Of a DNA stretch of 64,000 bases, positions 49,606 to 57,443 are shown piece after piece; the stretch's first letter is position 1; the number at the start of each line of letters is the position of its first letter. The stretch is from Phycisphaeraceae bacterium (GTDB lineage Bacteria; Planctomycetota; Phycisphaerae; Phycisphaerales; Phycisphaeraceae). The stretch lies in assembly GCA_028280965.1 (NCBI GenBank), contig JANQKT010000087.1, forward strand, positions 41,282 through 105,281. The letters are read 5' to 3'. The notes under the pieces were generated by a model. It was not told where the DNA came from. It searched no databases and saw only the letters and a program-made list of their open reading frames with translations. Position numbers and translations under genes: made by a program.

Positions 49606-51483
49606 ATGCCGCCCGACCCCGACCCGCCCGACCCTCAACAACCCTCCACCGCCGCGGTGCTCTGGCGGCTGGTCAAGCTGACCTGGCAGTACAAGCTCGG
49701 CGTTGTCGTCATCGTCCTGCTGCAGATGGGCCTGCTCGCGTTCGCGCTCTCGGGCCTCGGGCTGGTCGGGCTGGGCATCGATGTCATCGGCGCGGAGATC
49801 GTCGATTCGGGCAAGCCGCCGAGTTGGCCGTTCGGTATCGAGCCGCCCGCCGACTGGCCGCCGATGACGCGGGTGCTCGTCATCGCCGGCGCGGTGCTCG
49901 TGCTCGGTGTCGCGCGCTTCGCGCTCGAACGCCAGTCGCAGGTCGTCAAGGCGCTGCTGGTCCGTGACATCGTCGTTGACCTGCGCAACACGGTCTACAA
50001 CAAGATGCAGCGGATGAGCTTCCGCTTCTTCGACCGCAACGAGTCCGGCTCGATCATCAACCGCGTCACAGGCGATGTCCAGGCCGTCCGGCGGTTCATC
50101 GACGGCGTGATGATCGAGCTGCTCATGCTCGTCATCGCGCTGGTGTTCTTCGTCGGCTACATGCTGAGTATCCACGTCACGCTGACCCTTGCCTGCCTCG
50201 CGACGACGCCGGTGCTCTGGGTCTTGACGTCGCTGTTCTCGCGCATCGTCCGCCCGGCGTACCGCCGCAACCGCGAGCTGTTCGACAAGGCCGTGCTTGT
50301 CCTCTCCGAGAACGCGCAGGGCGTGCACGTCGTCAAGGGCTTCGCGATGCAGGAAGACGAGAAAGAGAAGTTCAAGCGGGCCAACGACGCCGTCGCCGAC
50401 CAGCACCGCTGGATCTTCCGCAAGGTCGCGCTGTTCGTCCCGTCGGTCGGGCTGATCACCGCGGTCAACCTGCTCGTGCTGCTCATCTACGGCGGGTACC
50501 TCTACGCCAACGACCCCGCCTTCGCTTTCGGCTCGGGGCTGTTTGTTTTCGCGGGCCTGCTGCAGCAGTTCTCAAGCCAGGTCGGCAACCTCGCGCAGAT
50601 CACCAACGCGGTGCAGCGCTCGGTTATCGGCGCCCAGCGCGTGTTCGAGGTGCTGGACGAACCGATGGAGGTCGAATCCAAACACGAGGCGACGCGGCTG
50701 GGCCGCGTGAATGGACAGATTGCCTTCGACAACGCCAGTTTCCAATACAACGAAGACGATGCGCCTGCGCTGCAGGATGTGACCTTCGAGGCATATCCCG
50801 GCGAAACGATCGCCATCCTCGGCGCGACCGGCGCGGGCAAGTCCACGCTGCTTTCAATGATCCCGCGCTTCTACGACCCGACCCACGGCGCGGTCCGCGT
50901 TGATGGCCACGACCTGCGCGACCTGGACCTGGACGACCTCCGCCGAAACATCGGCACGGTGTTCCAGGAGACGTTCCTGTTCTCCAACACGGTGAAGAGC
51001 AACATCGCCTTTGGGTCACCCGACGCGACCCAGGAGCAGATCGAGCAGGCCGCGACCATCGCCCAGGCCCACGACTTTGTGACCACCGAGCTCGACCAGG
51101 GCTACGACACCGTCCTGACCGAGGGCGGCAACGGCCTGTCCGGCGGCCAGCGCCAACGCCTGGCGATCGCAAGGGCGCTCCTGCTCGACCCGCCGATCCT
51201 CTTGATGGACGACCCGACCGCCGCGATCGACCCCGAGACCGAGCACCTGATCCTCTCGGCGATGGAGAGCGCGATGCACGGGCGCACGACCTTTATCGTC
51301 GCCCACCGCTTGTCAACGCTCAAGCGCGCCGACCGCGTGATCGTGCTCGAAGGCGGGCGCATCACCGAGACCGGCACGCACGAGGAGCTGATGAAAACCA
51401 GCGAGCACTACCGCAGCGCCGCGGAAGTTCAGTTAGCGGATGATGATTCAAAGCGACTGCTGGGCTTTGTTCAAACCGATTGA
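49606..51483 (+). CDS. ABC exporter half-transporter 1 (degenerate catalytic site)
   Basis: 625 aa, six membrane helices then an NBD. Walker A GATGAGKST, Q-loop GTVFQETFLFSN, signature NGLSGGQRQRLAIARAL, Walker B ILLMDDPTAAIDP and H-loop IVAHRLST. The residue after the Walker B Asp is Asp rather than the catalytic Glu, while its signature is normal. Its partner, encoded 105 bp downstream, has the opposite pattern, so the pair should form one active and one degenerate ATP site. Export of lipid, lipid A or drug is possible. Confidence 0.92.
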   Translation: MPPDPDPPDPQQPSTAAVLWRLVKLTWQYKLGVVVIVLLQMGLLAFALSGLGLVGLGIDVIGAEIVDSGKPPSWPFGIEPPADWPPMTRVLVIAGAVLVLGVARFALERQSQVVKALLVRDIVVDLRNTVYNKMQRMSFRFFDRNESGSIINRVTGDVQAVRRFIDGVMIELLMLVIALVFFVGYMLSIHVTLTLACLATTPVLWVLTSLFSRIVRPAYRRNRELFDKAVLVLSENAQGVHVVKGFAMQEDEKEKFKRANDAVADQHRWIFRKVALFVPSVGLITAVNLLVLLIYGGYLYANDPAFAFGSGLFVFAGLLQQFSSQVGNLAQITNAVQRSVIGAQRVFEVLDEPMEVESKHEATRLGRVNGQIAFDNASFQYNEDDAPALQDVTFEAYPGETIAILGATGAGKSTLLSMIPRFYDPTHGAVRVDGHDLRDLDLDDLRRNIGTVFQETFLFSNTVKSNIAFGSPDATQEQIEQAATIAQAHDFVTTELDQGYDTVLTEGGNGLSGGQRQRLAIARALLLDPPILLMDDPTAAIDPETEHLILSAMESAMHGRTTFIVAHRLSTLKRADRVIVLEGGRITETGTHEELMKTSEHYRSAAEVQLADDDSKRLLGFVQTD

Positions 51484-51577
51484 ACCGCCAAGGCGCCAAG
51501 GACGCCAAGGGATACAAAGGTCCGACTGATTCACCGCGATGATGCCTTCCTTGGCGCACTTGGCGTCTTGGCGGTTC
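51482..51577. repeat. Inverted repeat GAACCGCCAAGGCGCCAAGG
   Basis: Arms of about 29 bp (51482-51510 and 51549-51577) with three mismatches. It lies between the two exporter genes, ending 12 bp before the second ATG. Confidence 0.9.
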
Positions 51578-51588
51578 AAAACCAACCC

Positions 51589-53433
51589 ATGAAAAACCAA
51601 CCCCAACAACCCCGCCTGCTCACGCACGTGCAGCAGACCGAGAAAGAAGCCAGGCAGCGGCCGCTGAGTTTTGCCGTGATCCGCCGGCTGCTCGGCTACA
51701 CACGGCCGTACGCGCTCCGGCGGAACGTCCTCATCGCGCTCGCGCTGACACGCGCCGTGCAGCTGCCCGCGCTCGCGTGGGCGCTCGCCGCCGTGCTCAA
51801 CGGGCCGGTGCTCGCGCAGGACTGGCACGGCGTCTTGTGGGGCGCCGCGGGGTTCTTCGCGCTCGCGGTCTCCACCGCGGTCGTCTTCCACTTCCGCATG
51901 AAGCTCGCGCTCGAGCTGGGCGAGGACGTCATCCACGACCTGCGCAGCGAGATCTTCAACCACCTCCAGTCGATGTCGATGCGGTTCTACGACACGACCA
52001 AGCTCGGGCGGGTCATCAGCCGGGTCACGTCCGACGCCGAGTCGGTCCGCATGGGCGTGCAGAGCGTGCTGTTCATCACGCTCGTGCAGCTGGGCGCGAT
52101 GGTGACCGCCGCGGCGGTGATGCTGTACTACGACCCGCCGCTGTTCTTTGTCGTGCTGGCGATGGCGCCGGTGCTGTGGTGGGTGAGTAAGTTCTTCCGC
52201 GACCGGCTGAGCACGGCGTACCGCGCGACGCAGGAGAGCTTCAGCCGCGTCACCGCGACGCTCGCCGAGTCGGTCAACGGCGTCCGCGTCACGCAGGGCT
52301 TTGTCCGCGAGGACACCAACGCCGAGCTGTTCGGCGAGCTCGTTGATGACCATGCGGCCTATCACGTCCGCTCGGCCAGGCTCCAAGCGGTCTTCCTGCC
52401 ATCCATCGAGCTCAACAGCCAATTGTTCATGGCGGCCCTGCTCGCGCTGGGCGGAGCGCAGGTCTTGCTCGGCCAGTTCTTCGCCGAGTACGCGGCGCAG
52501 ACACCCGCCGACCGTTTTGAATCGCTGGTCGTGTTTGCGCTGCTGATGCCGCAGTTCTTCAACCCGATCGCGACGATCGGCCGGCAGTACAACGACGCGC
52601 TGACCGCGATGGCCGGGGCCGAGCGCGTGTTCGGCCTGCTGGACACCGAGCCCGAGCGGCTCGACGCGGATGGCGCGACGGACCTGCCGCCGATCGACGG
52701 GCGGGTTGAGCTGGACAGCGTGACGTTCGGTTACCTGCCGGGCAAGCCGGTGTTGCACGGCATCTCGCTGACCGCCGAGCCGGGCCAGACCGTCGCGCTG
52801 GTCGGCCATACGGGCAGCGGCAAGACCTCGATCATCAACCTGATCGCGAAGTTTTATCTGCCAAGCGACGGCCGTGTGCTGATCGACGGCCACGACACGC
52901 GCGCGATCACCGGCCGGTCGCTCGCGAAGCAGCTCGGCATCGTGCTGCAGCGCAACTACCTGTTCACCGGCACAGTGATGGACAACATCCGCGTCGGCCG
53001 GCCGGGCGCGACCGATGAGGAGGTCATCGCCTCGGCCCGGGCGCTCGACTGCCTGGACATCCTCGAAGCGTTGCCGAAGGGCTTGCAGACCGAGGTCGGC
53101 GAGAAGGGCGGCAGCCTGTCGCTGGGCCAACGGCAGATCGTGTGCTTCTGCCGGGCGATGCTCGCCGACCCGCGGGTTTTGATTCTGGACGAGGCGACCA
53201 GCGCGGTGGACACGATGACCGAGGCGCGCGTCCAGGCGGCGCTCGCGAAGCTGCTCGCCGGTCGCACGAGTTTTGTCGTCGCGCACCGGCTGAGCACGAT
53301 CCGCCACGCGGATGTGGTCTTGCTGCTCGATGACGGCCGTATTATCGAACGCGGCAGCCACAACGACTTGCTCAAGCAGGGCGGGCGGTACGCGCACCTC
53401 TACCGCCAGTTCATCCACGCGAGCGAGGCTTGA
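51589..53433 (+). CDS. ABC exporter half-transporter 2 (canonical Walker B, altered signature)
   Basis: 614 aa from the ATG at 51589; the in-frame TTG seven codons earlier lies inside the repeat arm. Six membrane helices, then an NBD with GHTGSGKTS, VLQRNYLFTG, signature GSLSLGQRQIVCFCRAM, Walker B VLILDEATSAVD and VAHRLSTIRH. The signature has LSLGQ instead of LSGGQ, but the catalytic Glu is present. This complements half-transporter 1 exactly, as in heterodimeric exporters such as TM287/288 or BmrCD. The repeat between the genes suggests they can still be cotranscribed. Confidence 0.93.
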   Translation: MKNQPQQPRLLTHVQQTEKEARQRPLSFAVIRRLLGYTRPYALRRNVLIALALTRAVQLPALAWALAAVLNGPVLAQDWHGVLWGAAGFFALAVSTAVVFHFRMKLALELGEDVIHDLRSEIFNHLQSMSMRFYDTTKLGRVISRVTSDAESVRMGVQSVLFITLVQLGAMVTAAAVMLYYDPPLFFVVLAMAPVLWWVSKFFRDRLSTAYRATQESFSRVTATLAESVNGVRVTQGFVREDTNAELFGELVDDHAAYHVRSARLQAVFLPSIELNSQLFMAALLALGGAQVLLGQFFAEYAAQTPADRFESLVVFALLMPQFFNPIATIGRQYNDALTAMAGAERVFGLLDTEPERLDADGATDLPPIDGRVELDSVTFGYLPGKPVLHGISLTAEPGQTVALVGHTGSGKTSIINLIAKFYLPSDGRVLIDGHDTRAITGRSLAKQLGIVLQRNYLFTGTVMDNIRVGRPGATDEEVIASARALDCLDILEALPKGLQTEVGEKGGSLSLGQRQIVCFCRAMLADPRVLILDEATSAVDTMTEARVQAALAKLLAGRTSFVVAHRLSTIRHADVVLLLDDGRIIERGSHNDLLKQGGRYAHLYRQFIHASEA

Positions 53434-53440
53434 GGTTGAT

Positions 53441-53575
53441 CTGCTCCCTCTCCCTTCTAGGGAGAGGGCCGGGGTGAGGGTCCAGCGTGATAGGCGCAGC
53501 GCACTACTGATTGAGCCGCGGCCTGTTTGACGCCCGACCCTCATCCCCCTTCTCCCTAACAGGGAGAAGGAGCCC
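53441..53575. repeat. Inverted repeat CTCCCTCTCCC...GGTGAGGG
   Basis: Left part 53441-53482 and right part 53535-53575 are inverted copies; each arm also folds on itself (CTCTCCC...GGGAGAG). Similar elements are known from many bacterial phyla. It occupies most of the 244-bp gap after the exporter genes. Confidence 0.9.
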
Positions 53576-53677
53576 AAGCCTGTTCAGTTTGAACGGACTT
53601 GTCCTAAAGCCACGCCCCGTTTGTGCCGACTGTGACGATAACGTCGGATCAGCAGGCAACACTGACGAGGATGCGAG

Positions 53678-54184
53678 ATGCAGCAAGTCGCAAGCGATGA
53701 TGGCATGGCCCCGATCAACGGCCAACCCAAGGACACGGGCAACGACGTCGGCGGCCTGATCGCCGCGGTCGAGGCGAAGATGGCCGAGCTCATGGCCTGG
53801 CACGCCCAGCAGAACAAGCAGCTCGAGACCGACAAGACGGTGCTCGAAGCCCAGGCCGAGCAGCAGCGCGAGACGCTCGCTGCGCAGCGTAAGCAGCTCG
53901 AAGAGCGCGCCGCGCAGGTCGATCAGCAGCGGATCAAGCTCGTCGAGCTGACGAGCAAGCTGCGGGCCGAAGAGACCGCGATGTCGCGCGAGTGGGGCGA
54001 GGTCCAGCGCGAGCGGGAGTCGGTCCAGCGCCAGGCCGCGGAGCTGGCCAAGCAGCGCGAGCGCGTGGACGAGCGGGCCAAGAGCTGGCTGCGCGAGACC
54101 GCGACCGAGCTCAGCCAGCCCCTGAAGCTGACCGAGAGCGAAGCGCCCGAGGCCGGCGACGACGCGGACCGCGAAGCGGCTTAA
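53678..54184 (+). CDS. Coiled-coil protein of unknown function
   Basis: 168 aa; GAGGATGCGAG precedes the ATG. Residues about 35-145 form a continuous coiled coil (QQRETLAAQRKQLEERAAQV, EWGEVQRERESVQRQAAELA), with an acidic C-terminus (ESEAPEAGDDADREAA). No membrane segment. It could be a scaffold or a cell-division or DNA-related helper, but nothing specific supports this. Its 3' end is 3 bp from the convergent neighbour. Confidence 0.75.
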   Translation: MQQVASDDGMAPINGQPKDTGNDVGGLIAAVEAKMAELMAWHAQQNKQLETDKTVLEAQAEQQRETLAAQRKQLEERAAQVDQQRIKLVELTSKLRAEETAMSREWGEVQRERESVQRQAAELAKQRERVDERAKSWLRETATELSQPLKLTESEAPEAGDDADREAA

Positions 54185-54187
54185 GCC

Positions 54188-54580
54188 TCACCCAGACTCT
54201 GAATACGCCTCGACCTCGAACGGGTTGTCCCGGTAGGGGTCGTTGCCGCGCGCCCACTGCCAGGCGCCGGCGAGGACGTACGCCGGCGTGAACAGCGGGC
54301 CCCAGCGTTCGTACTGCTTGACATGGACGCGCTCGTGGGTGCGCGTGACGTCCAGCGCGGCCCGGGTCTGTGCGAGGACGACGTGGCCGATGGTGATCGC
54401 CATCGCGCCGCCTCTGACGAAGGGCAGGCGCTCAAGGATCGGCTTGACCCACCCGCCGTGGGCCTCGATGACGCCGGTGTGGATGGACCAGCCCCCGCCG
54501 GTCGCACGGGCGAGCAGGGCCCACGCCAGGCCGACGAGCGTGTTGGGGCAGGCCCAGAGGTAGAGGGGCAGGCGTTTCAA
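54188..54580 (-). CDS. Small membrane-associated protein with HExxH-like motif
   Basis: 130 aa from a TTG start. An N-terminal hydrophobic segment (LYLWACPNTLVGLAWALLAR), then GGAMAITIGHVVLAQ, and THERVHVKQYERWGPLFTPAY, which contains HERVH (HExxH) and a downstream Gln/Glu. It may be a zinc-binding fold, but the metal and activity are unproven. YLLAGA-like and DNPFEVEAY ends resemble small proteins seen in cyanobacteria and planctomycetes. TATTCT lies 8 nt before the TTG. A family A' repeat begins immediately upstream. Confidence 0.7.
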   Translation of the reverse strand: MKRLPLYLWACPNTLVGLAWALLARATGGGWSIHTGVIEAHGGWVKPILERLPFVRGGAMAITIGHVVLAQTRAALDVTRTHERVHVKQYERWGPLFTPAYVLAGAWQWARGNDPYRDNPFEVEAYSESG

Positions 54581-54590
54581 CGGTCACAAG

Positions 54591-54672
54591 AATAGCCGCG
54601 ATGCTACGCATCGCTGGCAAAGCACCGTTGATCTATGAGGATCCGCCGGCGATGCGTAGCATCGCGGCTATT
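54591..54672. repeat. Inverted repeat, family A'
   Basis: Arms 54591-54618 and 54645-54672 are 28 bp with one mismatch around a 26-nt loop. It separates the HExxH-like gene from mraY. Confidence 0.95.
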
Positions 54673-54687
54673 ACTTTTCCATGTTGA

Positions 54688-55917
54688 TCACCGCAGCCGG
54701 ATCGTTGACAGCGCGACCGCGGCGAGCAGCACGGTGATCAGCCAGAAGCGGACAACGACCTGCTGCTCGGTCCAGCCGGCCATGTGGAAGTGGTGGTGGA
54801 CGGGGGCGCACTTGAAGATGCGCTTGCCGCCGCGGAGCTTGAACGAGCCGACCTGCAGGATGACCGAGAGCATCTCGAAGAAGAAGATGCCGCCGATGAT
54901 GAGCAGGAGCAGCTCCTGGCGGATGACGACGGCGAGGTAGCCGAGCGTCCCGCCGAGCGCGAGCGAGCCGGTGTCGCCCATGAAGACCTGCGCCGGGTGG
55001 CAGTTGAACCACAGGAAGCCCAGGCACGCGCCCGCCATCGCCCCGGCGAGGATCGCCAGCTCCTGCGCGTGCGGGATGTGCGGCACCAGCAGGTACTGCG
55101 CGAGGATGAACTCGCCGCGTTCGTAGCCGGCGATCAGGCACAGCACCATGAACGCGAAGGCGACCACGACCGTGACCCCCCCCGCCAGCCCGTCCATCCC
55201 GTCGGTCAGGTTCACCGCGTTGCTCGTGCCGGCGATGAACATCACCGCCAGCGTCACGAACACCGCGGCGGGCAGGATGATCAGCCCCGGCGAGGGCACC
55301 CAGTCGCCCTGCGCCGCGTCGTACACCCAGGTCTTCAGGCCCGGCAGGTTCAGCGAGCGCGACATCAGCTCGAACTCGTCGAGCCCGGCGAACTTCGACA
55401 CGCCGTGATGGAACACGAAGATCCCTAGCAGGACCGCGAGCCCGAGCTGGAAGATGAGCTTCTCCCAGGACCGCAGGCCGTCGCGCGAGCCGGGCTTCCG
55501 GCGGGCGGTGGTGAGCTTGAGCCAGTCGTCTGCCATGCCGATCCCCGCCATGCCGAGCAGGCAGATCAGGCCCATCCAGACGTAGAACCCGTGCTGGCGG
55601 GAGATGTCCGCGAGCAGCAGGGTCGTGACGACAATCGCGCCGACGATCATGACCCCGCCCATCGTCGGCGTGTTGGCCTTGGACTTCATCAGCTCGTTGA
55701 TGTCCTTGTTGAAGAACTCGGGGTTGTCCCCGATCTTCTGGCCCACCAGCCAGCGGATGATCTTCTTGCCAAAGCCCACGACCAGCGCGAACGACAGGAT
55801 CATGGCGAGCACCGCGCGGAACTCGACGAAGGTGAAGATGCGCAGGAAGCTGAAGAACGAGGCGTCGAGCCCGCCTTCGAGCTTGCGGTCCAGGAGTTGG
55901 ATGAGCAGGTAGAGCAG
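54688..55917 (-). CDS. mraY: Phospho-N-acetylmuramoyl-pentapeptide transferase
   Basis: About 409 aa. Ten membrane helices; NEFFNKDINELMKS-type and PTMGGVMIVGAIVV (about 90), GMADDWLK with the Asp residues of the active site, NAVNLTDGMDGLAGG, FLWFNCHPAQVFMGDTGSLA and HHHFHMAGW near the C-terminus all match MraY. It attaches UDP-MurNAc-pentapeptide to undecaprenyl phosphate (lipid I). The first helix aligns with MraY only if translation starts at the CTG at 55917; the nearest ordinary start, GTG 55812, removes it. A TGA lies in frame six codons upstream of the CTG. Confidence 0.93.
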   Translation of the reverse strand: MLYLLIQLLDRKLEGGLDASFFSFLRIFTFVEFRAVLAMILSFALVVGFGKKIIRWLVGQKIGDNPEFFNKDINELMKSKANTPTMGGVMIVGAIVVTTLLLADISRQHGFYVWMGLICLLGMAGIGMADDWLKLTTARRKPGSRDGLRSWEKLIFQLGLAVLLGIFVFHHGVSKFAGLDEFELMSRSLNLPGLKTWVYDAAQGDWVPSPGLIILPAAVFVTLAVMFIAGTSNAVNLTDGMDGLAGGVTVVVAFAFMVLCLIAGYERGEFILAQYLLVPHIPHAQELAILAGAMAGACLGFLWFNCHPAQVFMGDTGSLALGGTLGYLAVVIRQELLLLIIGGIFFFEMLSVILQVGSFKLRGGKRIFKCAPVHHHFHMAGWTEQQVVVRFWLITVLLAAVALSTIRLR

Positions 55918-55920
55918 GGT

Positions 55921-55945
55921 AGGGTCTGGGGTTCAGGGTTTGGGT
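55921..55945. repeat. G/T-rich repeat-like element at the mraY start
   Basis: AGGGTCTGGGGTTCAGGGTT followed by TGGGTAGG, reading plus. It resembles the GGGAATCGGG- and GGGTTGGGG-type stretches at 19752 and 57899 and contains the in-frame TGA just upstream of mraY. Confidence 0.5.
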
Positions 55946-55961
55946 AGGTTTCAAAGCGCTC

Positions 55962-55990
55962 GAAGCCCACGCCGTGACAGCGTGGGCTTC
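55962..55990. repeat. Hairpin GAAGCCCACGC/GCGTGGGCTTC
   Basis: Perfect 11-bp stem with a 7-nt loop between murF and mraY. Its stem shares CCCACGC with the rpsU terminator, but no T-run follows on the minus strand. Either transcription attenuation or a small mobile hairpin. Confidence 0.85.
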
Positions 55991-56008
55991 ACACCGGAGT
56001 TATGTCGG

Positions 56009-57373
56009 CTATTCGTCTTTCGGGGGCCCATTCCGGGGGAAACGCCGTTCAATCGCGGGGATCAGGCGTTCGAGCCGCATCCCGCGCGAGGCCTTGAGCA
56101 GGACGGTGTCGCCGGGCTGGAGGAGATTGACGACTTGGTCGGGGAGGTCGTCGGTCCAGGCTTGGTACGCCCGACAGGATACAGGCCCGTTGGCCTCATC
56201 GATCGCGAGACCGGCGAGTGGGCCAATGGTCACAAAAAGATCGATCGGCATCCCCGCAACGAATCGGCCGACCTGGCGATGGCTGTGCTCGGCGTGTTCG
56301 CCCAGTTCGAACATATCACCGAAGACGAACACCTTTCTCTTCGCGTGAAGCCGCCACAATGCCTGCATCGCCGAAGCAACACTGTCCGGGTTGGCGTTGT
56401 AGGCATCGTGGATCACCGTAGTCTGTTGTCCCAGCGCGAGGCGTTGCCATCGCCCAGCCGGGCGGGGTGCATCGCGATACGCGGACTCAATTATGTCTGG
56501 CTTAACCCCGATGCTCAGCGCGACGCACGCCGCGAGCATACCGTTTTGGCGGGTCGGCTCGTGTACCGGGTCCAGCGCTTCGGCGAGAAGTAATGCCTGT
56601 TGGTGCAGCGGCTCGGCGCGCAGATATGCGCTCTCGATAACAGAATCCACCCAAGGCACCTCGTTGGGCGCAATACAAAGCGTTTGCTCATCGAAGTGAT
56701 TCGCGATCGAGAACTCCTCCTCGATCACACCATCGAGCCCCCCGAAAAACTCCAAATGCTCCTCCCCAATGCTCGTGATCACCGCGATGTCGGGCCGGGC
56801 GATCGCGCTGAGGAAATCGATCTCGCCGGGGTGGTTCGTGCCGATCTCACACGCCACAAAATCATCCCGCGGCTTGCCGCTGAGCAGGGTCAGCGGCACG
56901 CCCAGGTGATTGTTAAAACTCTTGGGGCTCTGCGTGCCCTTCAGTCCCGCGTGGGTCAGGACGTGGTGGATCAGGTGCCGCGTCGTCGTCTTGCCGTTCG
57001 AGCCGGCGATGCCGATGACCTTGCAGCCGTCTGCTTTGAGTGCGTCGCGGTAGGCACGCGCAAGGTCTTGGAGGGCTTTGATGGTGTCCCCGACCCGGAG
57101 CACCGTCTGCTTCGGCACCCTCCCCCCGGCCCCGCCCTCAAGAGAAGGAGGTGCTGCGCTGACGATCGCAAGACTCGCCCCGGCGGCGAAGGCGTTGTCG
57201 ACGAAGTCGTGGCCGTCGAAGTTCTCACCCCGGATCGCGAGGTAGGCCTGGCCGGGCTTCAGCTCGCGCGTGTCGTGCCAGAGACCGGTGACCTCGGCGC
57301 TCAGGTCGTCGGGCTCAACGAGCCAGCGGCCCTGTGTGACGTTGGCCAGGTTTTGGTAGGTCCAGAAGTGCAT
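56009..57373 (-). CDS. murF: UDP-N-acetylmuramoyl-tripeptide--D-alanyl-D-alanine ligase
   Basis: 454 aa. ATP-binding GIAGSNGKTTTRHL, EIGTNHPGEIDFL, DAYNANPDSVASAMQAL and FVFGDMFELGEHAEHSH are MurF motifs. It adds D-Ala-D-Ala to the UDP-MurNAc tripeptide. About 16 residues near position 75-90 (PPSLEGGAGGRVPK) have no counterpart in typical MurF and are encoded by a repeat-like sequence at 57116-57150. Order murE, murF, mraY on one strand is the usual dcw order. No Shine-Dalgarno is visible. Confidence 0.95.
   Translation of the reverse strand: MHFWTYQNLANVTQGRWLVEPDDLSAEVTGLWHDTRELKPGQAYLAIRGENFDGHDFVDNAFAAGASLAIVSAAPPSLEGGAGGRVPKQTVLRVGDTIKALQDLARAYRDALKADGCKVIGIAGSNGKTTTRHLIHHVLTHAGLKGTQSPKSFNNHLGVPLTLLSGKPRDDFVACEIGTNHPGEIDFLSAIARPDIAVITSIGEEHLEFFGGLDGVIEEEFSIANHFDEQTLCIAPNEVPWVDSVIESAYLRAEPLHQQALLLAEALDPVHEPTRQNGMLAACVALSIGVKPDIIESAYRDAPRPAGRWQRLALGQQTTVIHDAYNANPDSVASAMQALWRLHAKRKVFVFGDMFELGEHAEHSHRQVGRFVAGMPIDLFVTIGPLAGLAIDEANGPVSCRAYQAWTDDLPDQVVNLLQPGDTVLLKASRGMRLERLIPAIERRFPRNGPPKDE
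57116..57150. repeat. Repeat-like insert inside murF
   Basis: ACCCTCCCCCCGGCCCCGCC and then CTCAAGAGAAGGAGG, closely resembling the intergenic element at 6127-6163. It remains in frame. Confidence 0.7.
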
Positions 57374-57395
57374 GGAGTTGTTGTTTTGTCGATCG

Positions 57396-57421
57396 CACGG
57401 CGTTGCTCAAGCAACGCCGTG
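57396..57421. repeat. Hairpin between murE and murF
   Basis: CACGGCGTTGCT and AGCAACGCCGTG form a perfect 12-bp stem with a 2-nt loop, 23 nt upstream of the murF ATG, in a co-oriented gene junction. Confidence 0.9.
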
Positions 57422-57443
57422 GGCATGGAGGTTTTCAATCGTT

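Noticed and set aside
53441-53575. Bidirectional terminator
   Set aside because: Strong hairpins but no T-run on either strand; the sequence fits a known type of widespread repeat better.
51448-53577. 709-residue minus-strand frame opposite ABC exporter half 2
   Set aside because: Antisense shadow; the plus strand carries all ABC motifs.
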